Shown here one piece after another: positions 21,033 to 28,543 of a DNA stretch of 64,000 bases (position 1 is its first letter; each line of letters opens with the position of its first letter). Location of the stretch: NCBI GenBank assembly GCA_937967505.1, contig CALCJM010000099.1, positions 1 to 64,000 of the forward strand. Direction: 5' to 3'. Below the pieces are notes generated by a model. The model was not told where the DNA came from. It made no database searches and saw only the letters and a program-made list of their open reading frames with translations. Both the position numbers and the translations under genes were made by a program. This DNA comes from an uncultured Pirellulaceae bacterium. Lineage in GTDB: Bacteria; Planctomycetota; Planctomycetia; Pirellulales; Pirellulaceae.

Positions 21033-21116
21033 CCAAACGCTCCCTAGGGTGGATCTTGTGGACAAATCTTGATCCGGGGCATGCGTCATCGCTGCCAAAC
21101 GGTTAAAATCGAGGGC

Positions 21117-22727
21117 ATGTCGAATCCGAATCCTCCCACAGCCCGAACCGTAAAAAACGCGCTGGCCAAGGTGTTTGATGTACTGCGGGCACCGGTCTAT
21201 TTGATCGACAGTGCCAGCCAGATCGTCTACGTCAATCAAGCCATGTTGCAGTGGACAGGATGCAAGCTGGAAGAAATTGTTGGCCATCCATGCCGATACA
21301 TTGCCTCGCCTGCCGACGTAAACCACAACATCAAGGAGCGCTTCTACGGGCTGGCCCCGCCCCCGGACAGGCTCCAGCCGGGAATGATCGCCTCAGGATG
21401 CCGGATCACGGTTGTTACAGATGGACAACTACAGCACCGTCAATGTGACTTTTGGCCGATGGCAACTGCCGATGATCCAGACCAGGCAGAATTTGTGATT
21501 GGTGTCGTCAATTTAGATGCCTCGCCTCCAACGTCCCTCCCGGCTTCCACCTTGAATTTCAATGCTGCGCGAAATGGCTATGATCCAGAACTCCTGCACG
21601 TCGCAATCGCAGACCTACAGCATCAACTCCAGCAGCGCTTTCACCTGGACAGTCTTGTCGGCAGCAGCGAATTTGTCATGCGATTGCGAAAACAGGTGGT
21701 TGCCGCAGCGAGCAACAGCCTCGAAATGACCATCGTGGGGCCGCCCGGCAGCGGACGCCAGCATCTGGCTCGCACGATCCACCAGCGGCGCTGCCAGACA
21801 CCTCCCACGGTCCTCAACACCGGCATTGCGTCGGACCACCGCTGGAAGCCCGGACTGGCAGCGGTACTGCAAGGGGCGATCGCAGATGCACAAGTGGTCC
21901 AAGCATCAGCGCGTCAGGCGATTGATTTTGCCAAAGAAAATCAGATCGAAGGGCAGGGCAGGGCAGGGCAGCGCCATCTACCGATCGCCTGGCTGGTTTT
22001 GCAGGATGCTGATCAACTCACGGCCGAAGCTCAAACTGAACTCTGGGCGGCACTGACCGACGCAAGATCGGACCTTCGAATAATCGCCACATCGAAAATC
22101 GATCTGATTCAGGCCGCCGCCGAGGGGAACTTTCATCGTGGGCTCGCATGGCGGATCAGCACGCTGGTAATTAATACGGTCGCGATCAAAGAACGTAGCG
22201 CTGACATTCCGATGCTGGCCCAGTACTTTCTGGAACAACGCAACAGTGATCGCCAGCCACAGATCGGTCGCTTCGACAGTGCTGCCGTTGAAATGCTGAT
22301 GGAGTATCACTGGCCAGGCAACATGCAAGAATTACGCTCGGTAGTTCAGCAATCGGCCGACGCGTGCTCGGGTTCCGTAATTACCAAACCCGACCTGCCC
22401 GAGAGTTTCCACCACGCACTCAAAGCGTTGCGGGTGGGGCAGCGTGAACAAGTCAGCATCGATCTGGATCGCTACCTGGAGAAAATTGAAGTCGAACTAA
22501 TCCGCCGTGCACTTGGCGTGGCCAAAGGCAACAAAACAAAAACCGCTACTCTGCTGGGACTCAACCGGGCCAAACTACTCCGCCGGATTCAACACTTGAA
22601 CCTTGACGACGAAGCGACCGCCGCCAAAACAGGTCAATTGGATCAATTGGCCAACCCCGCGCCCGTGGATGCACAAGTCGAGTTCCAGCCGGTCGAAGAA
22701 ACCGATGCGGGGGAGCCGCGCCAATGA
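21117..22727 (+). CDS. PAS / degenerate AAA+ / Fis-HTH protein related to sigma-54 activators
   Basis: A 536-residue protein with the layout of NtrC-type enhancer-binding proteins: a PAS-like sensor (about residues 15-130; YLIDSASQIVYVNQAMLQWTG), an AAA+ domain (about 175-420) and a Fis-type helix-turn-helix (about 455-505; AKGNKTKTATLLGLNRAKLLRRI). The AAA+ part is degenerate: Walker A reads GPPGSGRQ (208-215) with Arg for the lysine, Walker B is WLVLQDAD, and the GAFTGA loop that touches sigma-54 is absent, although YHWPGNMQELRSV remains. It is therefore unlikely to act as a sigma-54 ATPase and may be a plain DNA-binding regulator. The ATG at 21117 was chosen over a longer start at 21069. 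The stop overlaps the next gene as ATGA. Confidence 0.85.
   Translation: MSNPNPPTARTVKNALAKVFDVLRAPVYLIDSASQIVYVNQAMLQWTGCKLEEIVGHPCRYIASPADVNHNIKERFYGLAPPPDRLQPGMIASGCRITVVTDGQLQHRQCDFWPMATADDPDQAEFVIGVVNLDASPPTSLPASTLNFNAARNGYDPELLHVAIADLQHQLQQRFHLDSLVGSSEFVMRLRKQVVAAASNSLEMTIVGPPGSGRQHLARTIHQRRCQTPPTVLNTGIASDHRWKPGLAAVLQGAIADAQVVQASARQAIDFAKENQIEGQGRAGQRHLPIAWLVLQDADQLTAEAQTELWAALTDARSDLRIIATSKIDLIQAAAEGNFHRGLAWRISTLVINTVAIKERSADIPMLAQYFLEQRNSDRQPQIGRFDSAAVEMLMEYHWPGNMQELRSVVQQSADACSGSVITKPDLPESFHHALKALRVGQREQVSIDLDRYLEKIEVELIRRALGVAKGNKTKTATLLGLNRAKLLRRIQHLNLDDEATAAKTGQLDQLANPAPVDAQVEFQPVEETDAGEPRQ
21951..21970. repeat. (GGGCA)x4 pentanucleotide repeat inside the activator-like gene
   Basis: Four perfect GGGCA units encode the low-complexity link GQGRAGQ between the two halves of the AAA+ region. 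Because the unit is not a multiple of three, gain or loss of one unit would shift the frame. Confidence 0.9.
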
Positions 22728-23158
22728 ATCGTGCTATGACCCCCGTCATCGTACTGGCAACCTCCAAAGCGTGGCAGGCCGCGATAGAAAGAGCGTTCCC
22801 TGCCCGGATGTTGATTTGGGCACTGGACGAAAACGACCTGTTGACGGAAGCTGATCAGTATCAAGATTCGGCCATCATTGTAGAATTCTCCGGCGCCGCC
22901 TGGTTGACAGACAAGGGGCTGGCGGTGATTCTCGACCAACGCCGCCGAGTGTTTGTCGTTGCAGCACTTGGACGGTCGGTCCAGGCAGAGCGTTTGCGGG
23001 CGATCGGTGTCGCCGATGTGGTCGTTACAATCGCCCAAACCAGACGGTTGCACAGCTTGATACAACGTCACAATATGCTGGTACCCGAACAAAATATTCC
23101 GCTTGAAACACAGATCGAATCAGCATTGCCGTGGCGGCGGCAGGCCGGTGGTAATTGA
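22724..23158 (+). CDS. Small unknown protein coupled to the degenerate activator
   Basis: A 144-residue soluble protein whose ATG overlaps the upstream stop codon (ATGA), so it is probably made together with the PAS/AAA+/HTH protein. The pattern of alternating hydrophobic strands and helices (VIVLATSKAWQAAIERAF, AIIVEFSGAAWL, RRVFVVAALG, VADVVVTIAQ) suggests a Rossmann-like or response-regulator-like alpha/beta fold, but the acidic pocket and lysine of a receiver domain are not obvious. No family recognised. A joint regulatory function with the upstream protein is inferred from coupling alone. Confidence 0.75.
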   Translation: MNRAMTPVIVLATSKAWQAAIERAFPARMLIWALDENDLLTEADQYQDSAIIVEFSGAAWLTDKGLAVILDQRRRVFVVAALGRSVQAERLRAIGVADVVVTIAQTRRLHSLIQRHNMLVPEQNIPLETQIESALPWRRQAGGN

Positions 23159-23224
23159 AGATTGCCAACTGAACACAAAACGCCCAAAACACAAAATCGA
23201 AAATCAATAACCGAAAACCCAATC

Positions 23225-24292
23225 ATGCCAGCTTTCACTCAGGAACAAGTCAAACTATCACTTGGTAAACTTCAGGACCCGGAAACCGGTCGGGCATTGA
23301 AGAAGCAAATCCACGACGTTTCGGTCGATGGCAATCATCTTGCCGCCAAGGTCGGTTTGACCTCGTTTGCGATGCCAATCAAAGACTCCTTCGCGCAGGA
23401 GGTGTCGGACCATTTAAGGTCCGAATTTCCTGATGCCGATGTGAAAGTCGAAATTGTCGAACATGTTCGTCCGGCGACTCCATTGGGACAGGTGGGGCTG
23501 AAAGCCAAAGCGGTCATCGCGGTGGCGGCGGGCAAGGGCGGCGTCGGAAAAAGCACTGCCGCCACCAGTTTGGCCATCGGCCTCAGGCGCGCGGGCTGTT
23601 CGGTCGGGCTGTTGGACGCTGATGTCTACGGCCCCAGTTTGCCGCACTTGACCGGCACGCGCGGACAGGTGACCAAGGCCGACGGAAAAATCCTGCCGAT
23701 GGTCGCTGACGGGATCCCGTTGATGAGTATTGGGTTTATGGTACCTCCGGGAGAAGCCGTAATTTGGCGGGGCCCAATGTTGCATTCCGCAGTGACCACA
23801 TTTGTGCGGGATACGGACTGGGGGGAGCTGGATTACTTGATCATTGACATGCCACCGGGAACCGGCGACATCGCGCTAAGCCTGTCCCAGTTGCTGCCGC
23901 TGACAGGAGCCGTAATTGTCTGTACACCTCAAGAGGTTGCCCTCATTGATGCGATCAAGGCCGTGGGGATGTTTCGTAAGGTCAAGATTCCCGTACTGGG
24001 TTTGATCGAAAACATGAGTAGTTTTGTTTGTCCAGACAATGGGAAGAGCTACGATATTTTTGGCAAGGGTGGTGCGAAAGAGTACGCCCGGCAAGATAAA
24101 ATCGCTTTCCTTGGAGAGATCCCGATCAGTATTCCGCTGCGTGAGCGCGGTGATGCGGGCAAGATGGGGGAGAACTTTGATGATCCCGATATCGCACCTT
24201 ATCTGGACGCAATCGCCCGGCAGTTGGTGCAGACCTTGGCCAACAATGCGAAAGCCAACCCAGTTCAGGTTCAGCTACCCGTGTTGGGGTAG
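23225..24292 (+). CDS. mrp: Mrp/ApbC-type P-loop iron-sulphur cluster carrier
   Basis: A 355-residue MinD/Mrp-family ATPase started at ATG 23225. The N-terminal MIP18/DUF59 domain is at about residues 5-80, followed by the deviant Walker A AAGKGGVGKST (102-111), DADVYGPS, and the DMPPGTGD motif. Family members carry and insert Fe-S clusters through a C-terminal CxxC that joins two subunits. Here the matching site reads VCPDNGKSYDIFG, with Cys269 kept but Asn272 in place of the second cysteine, so normal cluster binding is in doubt. It lies about 65 bp after the small coupled gene and may share its transcript. Confidence 0.93.
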   Translation: MPAFTQEQVKLSLGKLQDPETGRALKKQIHDVSVDGNHLAAKVGLTSFAMPIKDSFAQEVSDHLRSEFPDADVKVEIVEHVRPATPLGQVGLKAKAVIAVAAGKGGVGKSTAATSLAIGLRRAGCSVGLLDADVYGPSLPHLTGTRGQVTKADGKILPMVADGIPLMSIGFMVPPGEAVIWRGPMLHSAVTTFVRDTDWGELDYLIIDMPPGTGDIALSLSQLLPLTGAVIVCTPQEVALIDAIKAVGMFRKVKIPVLGLIENMSSFVCPDNGKSYDIFGKGGAKEYARQDKIAFLGEIPISIPLRERGDAGKMGENFDDPDIAPYLDAIARQLVQTLANNAKANPVQVQLPVLG

Positions 24293-24350
24293 ATCCTCCC
24301 GGCGACCCAAGCCAGCGCTACCGTCGCCAGAGAACAAGGCCCCATAGCTT

Positions 24351-24554
24351 TTGCAATTCTCGATTAAATCTTTGGGCATATTTACCACGCTGATCGCGGT
24401 TTTGCTCGGTGCTTACGCAGAATTTAAGCCCGAGATTTTTGGGCTGGTTTTCACCACCAATATCCTTCCTTCGATCGCCTGTTTCGTCAGCCTACATATC
24501 TATCACACGTGGCAAAATGGGTCGCAGGTTGTGGACTATTGGTGGAGTGCATGA
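24351..24554 (+). CDS. Small two-span membrane protein
   Basis: A 67-residue frame from TTG 24351. It reads MQFSIKSLGIFTTLIAVLLGAY, then a second hydrophobic segment (TTNILPSIACFVSLHIYHTW). The opening resembles the M(Q/R)FSIR-L-hydrophobic start that recurs in planctomycete membrane proteins, which is why I accept a TTG start. No ribosome site is visible and the protein could be a shortened relative of longer family members. Function unknown. Confidence 0.5.
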   Translation: MQFSIKSLGIFTTLIAVLLGAYAEFKPEIFGLVFTTNILPSIACFVSLHIYHTWQNGSQVVDYWWSA

Positions 24555-24620
24555 GTGCAGTTCGAAGCGGTTAGGATTTGTCCTGAATTAACTTCCCGGT
24601 TTGGGAAGGCTCAAAAATTC

Positions 24621-24730
24621 GTAGGGTGGGTCGTTCGAGAATTGCGTCAGCAACGTTCTGCCCCACCAACGCGCCGCTGGTGGGTCGGCGCACAGACGCT
24701 CCGCGTCCTCGTGACTTGACGCCACCCTAC
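24621..24730. repeat. Nested inverted-repeat element with GTAGGGTGG ends
   Basis: Outer arms GTAGGGTGG (24621-24629) and CCACCCTAC (24722-24730) are perfect inverted repeats. Inside, CCCACCA (24662-24668) and TGGTGGG (24678-24684) form a second hairpin. It is non-coding and resembles small palindromic repeat elements found in many bacterial genomes. Confidence 0.75.
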
Positions 24731-24772
24731 AACGCTGAGCGGGAAAAAGCGGAACTTATTTCGGGAATGTTC

Positions 24773-24882
24773 CTTAGGGCGATTGGCCGTTGAAAGCTTA
24801 CCGTTGGCGATGCTGCCAGCTTCGCTCGGACGCTGGTAGCGTCGTCAACGGATGATAAATTCCTAACGACCAGTCGCCTAAG
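24773..24882. repeat. 108-bp palindromic repeat element, copy 1 of 3
   Basis: The ends CTTAGGGCGATTGGCCGTT and the complement of AACGACCAGTCGCCTAAG form imperfect terminal inverted repeats. The core at 24801-24851 (CCGTTGGCGATGCTGCCAGC to the mirrored half) is a second palindrome, so the whole can fold into one long hairpin. Closely similar copies lie at 45491-45598 and, in the opposite orientation, at 63243-63350. Confidence 0.9.
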
Positions 24883-24948
24883 TCAAATTACCTCAAACAT
24901 AGCAAACCCACACTCATGTGGGTTGCGGCAAAACCGCTCCGGCTTAAC

Positions 24949-26292
24949 TTACTCTTGCGGAGAAGTAGCGGTTTCATCTTCGCCCAGCATGCTCACCTTC
25001 AGCCAGCGCACCAGTGGCAGCAGCACTGCCATCAGCACCAGCGACACCAACAGCACCAGTAACAGCCACGCCCCAAAAGCAAACAGGCTATTGCGTCCGA
25101 CTGCCCAAACCCGCTGCCATCGAAAGACGGCCAGCACCGCTCCGAATGCCAAATAGGGGCCAAAGGCCAAATAGCTGTCGCGCAAGATCACGTACAGCAC
25201 CATCGCGCAAACCATCGCCGCAATAATCCCGTAAATAAATCCGGAAACCGAGGCTTGCCAGCCAATCAGCGTCCCAATCATGGCCATCAGCGTGACATCG
25301 CCAAATCCCATCACCTGCATCCCCATCACTGCGCCGCCGACCAGTCGGATCCCCCAAATCAGACCACCGGCGACCGCCATTCCAATGATGGCTCCCATCA
25401 GACTGATCCAGTTTTCCGCCGGCAAGGCAAACCATGCCACCGCCAGCAGCGGCAGGCCAACGGCAAGGATGCTCACCAGAATTTTGGACAACGTGAACGG
25501 CGCGCGTTCAACCGTCCGCAACGCGCAGACCGTTTTGCGCTTTGGTCTGAGCATCGACGCCAGTGTGTATTTGATCCCTTTGCCAAACCCAAGATGAAAC
25601 GGACTGATGCGGGGAAACAAAGAAAGAATCCAAATCGTGAAGACGCCTAACGCCAACGCCAGACCAACCCAACTGAAGCACCAATGGCCAGCGGGAAACG
25701 GCTGGGGCGATCGAAAGTGAATCCACTCCACCATCGGCCCGGCAGCCCCGGCACCAATTTCCGGCAATCGTGACGAAGGCAGTGCGGCGGCGATACACAG
25801 TCCGGCAATCGTGCCCGGCACAGTAATCTGATCAGGAATCAGCCGTTCATCAAAATCAATAAAGGTCGCAACAAACAGCAATGCAATCAGTAATGTGTGG
25901 CACCAAAACCAGATTTCGGCATAGCCGCTCCAGCCCGGGATGGCGGGCAGGTTCCCGGCATGGAACCCCAACAGGCCCCCGCCAAGTTGCCAATGCCAGA
26001 ACCAAGGCAAGCCCACGATCCAGACCACGTCGATCAACAGAGGCCGAATCCACGACCACGCCTGGTCATGATGCCGCCGCAATCGAATCCAGCCATAAAC
26101 CGGAATTCTGTCCTGCCACGTGCGATCGCCAAGCGTTACCTGTTCCTCGTCCAGCAGGTGCATCCAGGGGCTGACCGGACGACGACTGAACACCGACCAG
26201 CTGTAAATGGCCCAGTTGATTGACGCACTGATCACCGCGCCCACCACCATCAGCAACAAACAGCAAACGGAAGCAGGGAGGTTGGCGAGCAT
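24949..26292 (-). CDS. Prepilin peptidase (A24 aspartic family), enlarged
   Basis: Polytopic membrane protein of 447 residues with about eight hydrophobic segments. The two catalytic aspartates of type IV prepilin peptidases are visible: Asp146 in FIDFDERLIPD and Asp332 in the GFGDVTL motif (GxGDxxL). It cleaves prepilin-like leaders and so could process the DUF1559 protein encoded later in the window. The N-terminal domain lacks the CxxC pairs of classical PilD, and about 100 extra residues separate the two active-site blocks. It lies 56 bp downstream of the aroDEK gene on the same strand. Confidence 0.9.
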   Translation of the reverse strand: MLANLPASVCCLLLMVVGAVISASINWAIYSWSVFSRRPVSPWMHLLDEEQVTLGDRTWQDRIPVYGWIRLRRHHDQAWSWIRPLLIDVVWIVGLPWFWHWQLGGGLLGFHAGNLPAIPGWSGYAEIWFWCHTLLIALLFVATFIDFDERLIPDQITVPGTIAGLCIAAALPSSRLPEIGAGAAGPMVEWIHFRSPQPFPAGHWCFSWVGLALALGVFTIWILSLFPRISPFHLGFGKGIKYTLASMLRPKRKTVCALRTVERAPFTLSKILVSILAVGLPLLAVAWFALPAENWISLMGAIIGMAVAGGLIWGIRLVGGAVMGMQVMGFGDVTLMAMIGTLIGWQASVSGFIYGIIAAMVCAMVLYVILRDSYLAFGPYLAFGAVLAVFRWQRVWAVGRNSLFAFGAWLLLVLLVSLVLMAVLLPLVRWLKVSMLGEDETATSPQE

Positions 26293-26348
26293 AAAGGTGC
26301 CGAATTAAGAGTGAATTTGTTGGTGTTGGAGGACCGCGCCACTGATAT

Positions 26349-28451
26349 TTAGCTTTGGCTCTCTTGAAGCCAATCGGCAATCTGATCAGCGACCTGTTGG
26401 GGAGACAGGTCATCGACATCCACCACCAGGTCAGCACATTCATCATAAGTCGAAGATCTTAATGCCAACATTGACTCGACCTCCCCCAAGCCGCCTTCGT
26501 CGGTCAGGTCGGGCCGACTGTCGGCGGTCGTTTCGTCTGCCGAAATCCGCTTGAATAATGTTGCCGGTTTGCCACGCAACCAGACGCATTTGCCGTGCCC
26601 ACCGAACAACTGTCGGCTTGTCTCGTTCATCGGAGCACCACCGCCCAACGACACAATCGTACCGGTTTTTTTTCCGGATTTGACTTTCCCGTCAGCGTTT
26701 TGATGCTTCAAAATAATTTTTGCGATTGTCTTCGCTTCCATTTGCCGGAACGAGGCCTCACCTTTGTCGGCAAAAATTTTGGCGATCGTTGTTCCGGTGG
26801 CTGCTTCGATACGCTGATCGGTATCGTAGGTTTTCATCTTGAGTTGTTCGCCCAGCAACTTACCGACGGTGGTTTTACCACTGCCGCGGTACCCTATCAA
26901 GAAAACAAGTTCCGCGTCATCTTCCTCGGATGTCCGGGGTTCTGCGGTGCCGGACCAGGAGTCATACTTCGCCGCACTGGTGGCGCGTTTGACCTCATAT
27001 CGCAGCACTTCCATATCCGCGTTGGTGCCCGTGAACAATTCAAATTGCCGCGCGGCCTGGAGCACAAACATATCGATGCCTGTCACCGTATCACAACCGG
27101 CCTCCCGGGCCAGTTTGATAAACAGCGTTTGCTCCGGGTTGTAGACCGTATCGAAAATGACCATTCGTTTATCGAACCACGCACCTTCAAACGGCGTGTC
27201 GTTCATGTTGGGATGCATGCCAACCGGTGTGCAGTTAATGATCACCGAACACTCAAACGTGGCTCGTTCCACCCAGTCAATGGAATCGCAGTTCATCGCC
27301 GTAGCCAGCGCTTCGGATTTTTTGTAATCGCGCGCCGCAATCGTGACCTTGGCTCCTTTTTCCAGCAGGCCAAATGCAATCGCGCGGGCCACGCCGCCGG
27401 CCCCCAACAACATGACCTTGCGATCCTTGAAAATGTTGCTGCTGCCGGAGTCGCGCTCCCGCAGCCTGTCCTCAAGACTCTTGATGGCGGCAAAACAGTC
27501 AGTGTTGTAGCCGTAGACATTGTTCTTCTTGAATACCAGCGTGTTGGCTGCCTTGATGCCGGCCACCTGATCGTCGAGCGCATTGATGCACTTGATGACT
27601 TTTTCCTTATGTGGAATGGTAACGCTTAACCCCTTCACGCCCAGTTCCGGACAGATCGAAATAAACGACTCGAGGTATTCGCGCGGCACCCGGAATGGCA
27701 GATACAGCATGTCCAACCCGTTCTTGCGGATGGCTGCATTGTGAATCGTCGGTGACAGACTGTGAGCAACGGGATCGGCAATCACGCCCAACAGTTCCGT
27801 GTCGCGCGTGATTTCGTCGTAATGGTAGATCTCTTCCATCTTCTGAAAGCTCAATTGCCCGGGAGCCATCGGGCGGTCTTCGCTGAAGGTGGCATAGGTG
27901 AACGGAGCGCCAAATTTACCGCACAGAATCCTGGAGAACATTCCCATTTCCCCCATGCAAAACGCGACCGTGGGGATTTCTGAATCGCGACACAACCGCA
28001 ATGCGGTCATGTTGTCGATCGGATTATTGGCCATCGTGACGACCTTGATCACGTCCGGATCCAGTTTCGTCATTTCATGGTGGATGTCTTCGAGATTCGA
28101 GGGCGTTTCTTCGAAGTTATGATAACTGACGATCCGCTGCGTGTTACCGTAACGCGGCACCTTGCTGGCGACATCCATCTCCAGATCCACATAGTCCACG
28201 CCGTAAGCGATCGCCGAACGCAGCAGCATCACGCGGTCCTCTTCGGATCTTCGCCACAGACCGCGATCTTCGGGGCGACGACAGGTCGCCACAACCGGAG
28301 ATGTGGCACCGCTCATCAATCGTTTCAGATTGACCGGACGGCGGATGAAATCCAGACGCAACTCAACCAGCTGAGCGCCCTGTTCGACGATATGTTTGTG
28401 TTCGGCCATCATCATGGCGTGACGACCGCGACCAATACTAACGCAAATCAT
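26349..28451 (-). CDS. aroDEK: Trifunctional AroD-AroE-AroK shikimate pathway fusion
   Basis: A 700-residue protein joining three consecutive-pathway enzymes. Residues 1-210 are type I 3-dehydroquinate dehydratase, with His111 (SYHNFEETP) and Schiff-base Lys136 (VIKVVTMA). Residues 218-490 are shikimate dehydrogenase, with SLSPTIHN, catalytic Lys282 (TIPHKEK), Asp318 (YNTDCFAA) and the NADP-binding GAGGVARA. Residues 513-700 are shikimate kinase, with Walker A GYRGSGKTT (520-528), the shikimate-binding DTDQRIE, SLGGGAP and a lid RPDL. All catalytic residues seem present, so dehydroquinate would be taken to shikimate 3-phosphate by one chain. AroDE fusions are known; the added kinase at the C terminus is less usual. 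It lies 92 bp downstream of mutL. Confidence 0.95.
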   Translation of the reverse strand: MICVSIGRGRHAMMMAEHKHIVEQGAQLVELRLDFIRRPVNLKRLMSGATSPVVATCRRPEDRGLWRRSEEDRVMLLRSAIAYGVDYVDLEMDVASKVPRYGNTQRIVSYHNFEETPSNLEDIHHEMTKLDPDVIKVVTMANNPIDNMTALRLCRDSEIPTVAFCMGEMGMFSRILCGKFGAPFTYATFSEDRPMAPGQLSFQKMEEIYHYDEITRDTELLGVIADPVAHSLSPTIHNAAIRKNGLDMLYLPFRVPREYLESFISICPELGVKGLSVTIPHKEKVIKCINALDDQVAGIKAANTLVFKKNNVYGYNTDCFAAIKSLEDRLRERDSGSSNIFKDRKVMLLGAGGVARAIAFGLLEKGAKVTIAARDYKKSEALATAMNCDSIDWVERATFECSVIINCTPVGMHPNMNDTPFEGAWFDKRMVIFDTVYNPEQTLFIKLAREAGCDTVTGIDMFVLQAARQFELFTGTNADMEVLRYEVKRATSAAKYDSWSGTAEPRTSEEDDAELVFLIGYRGSGKTTVGKLLGEQLKMKTYDTDQRIEAATGTTIAKIFADKGEASFRQMEAKTIAKIILKHQNADGKVKSGKKTGTIVSLGGGAPMNETSRQLFGGHGKCVWLRGKPATLFKRISADETTADSRPDLTDEGGLGEVESMLALRSSTYDECADLVVDVDDLSPQQVADQIADWLQESQS

Positions 28452-28543
28452 TGTCTGAAAAAGACTTTCGGCAAAAACAGTTTTCAGGGGAGGAGGAAAA
28501 CATCCTGATCATCATGCGATCCTGGACATTGACCTCAACAGCA

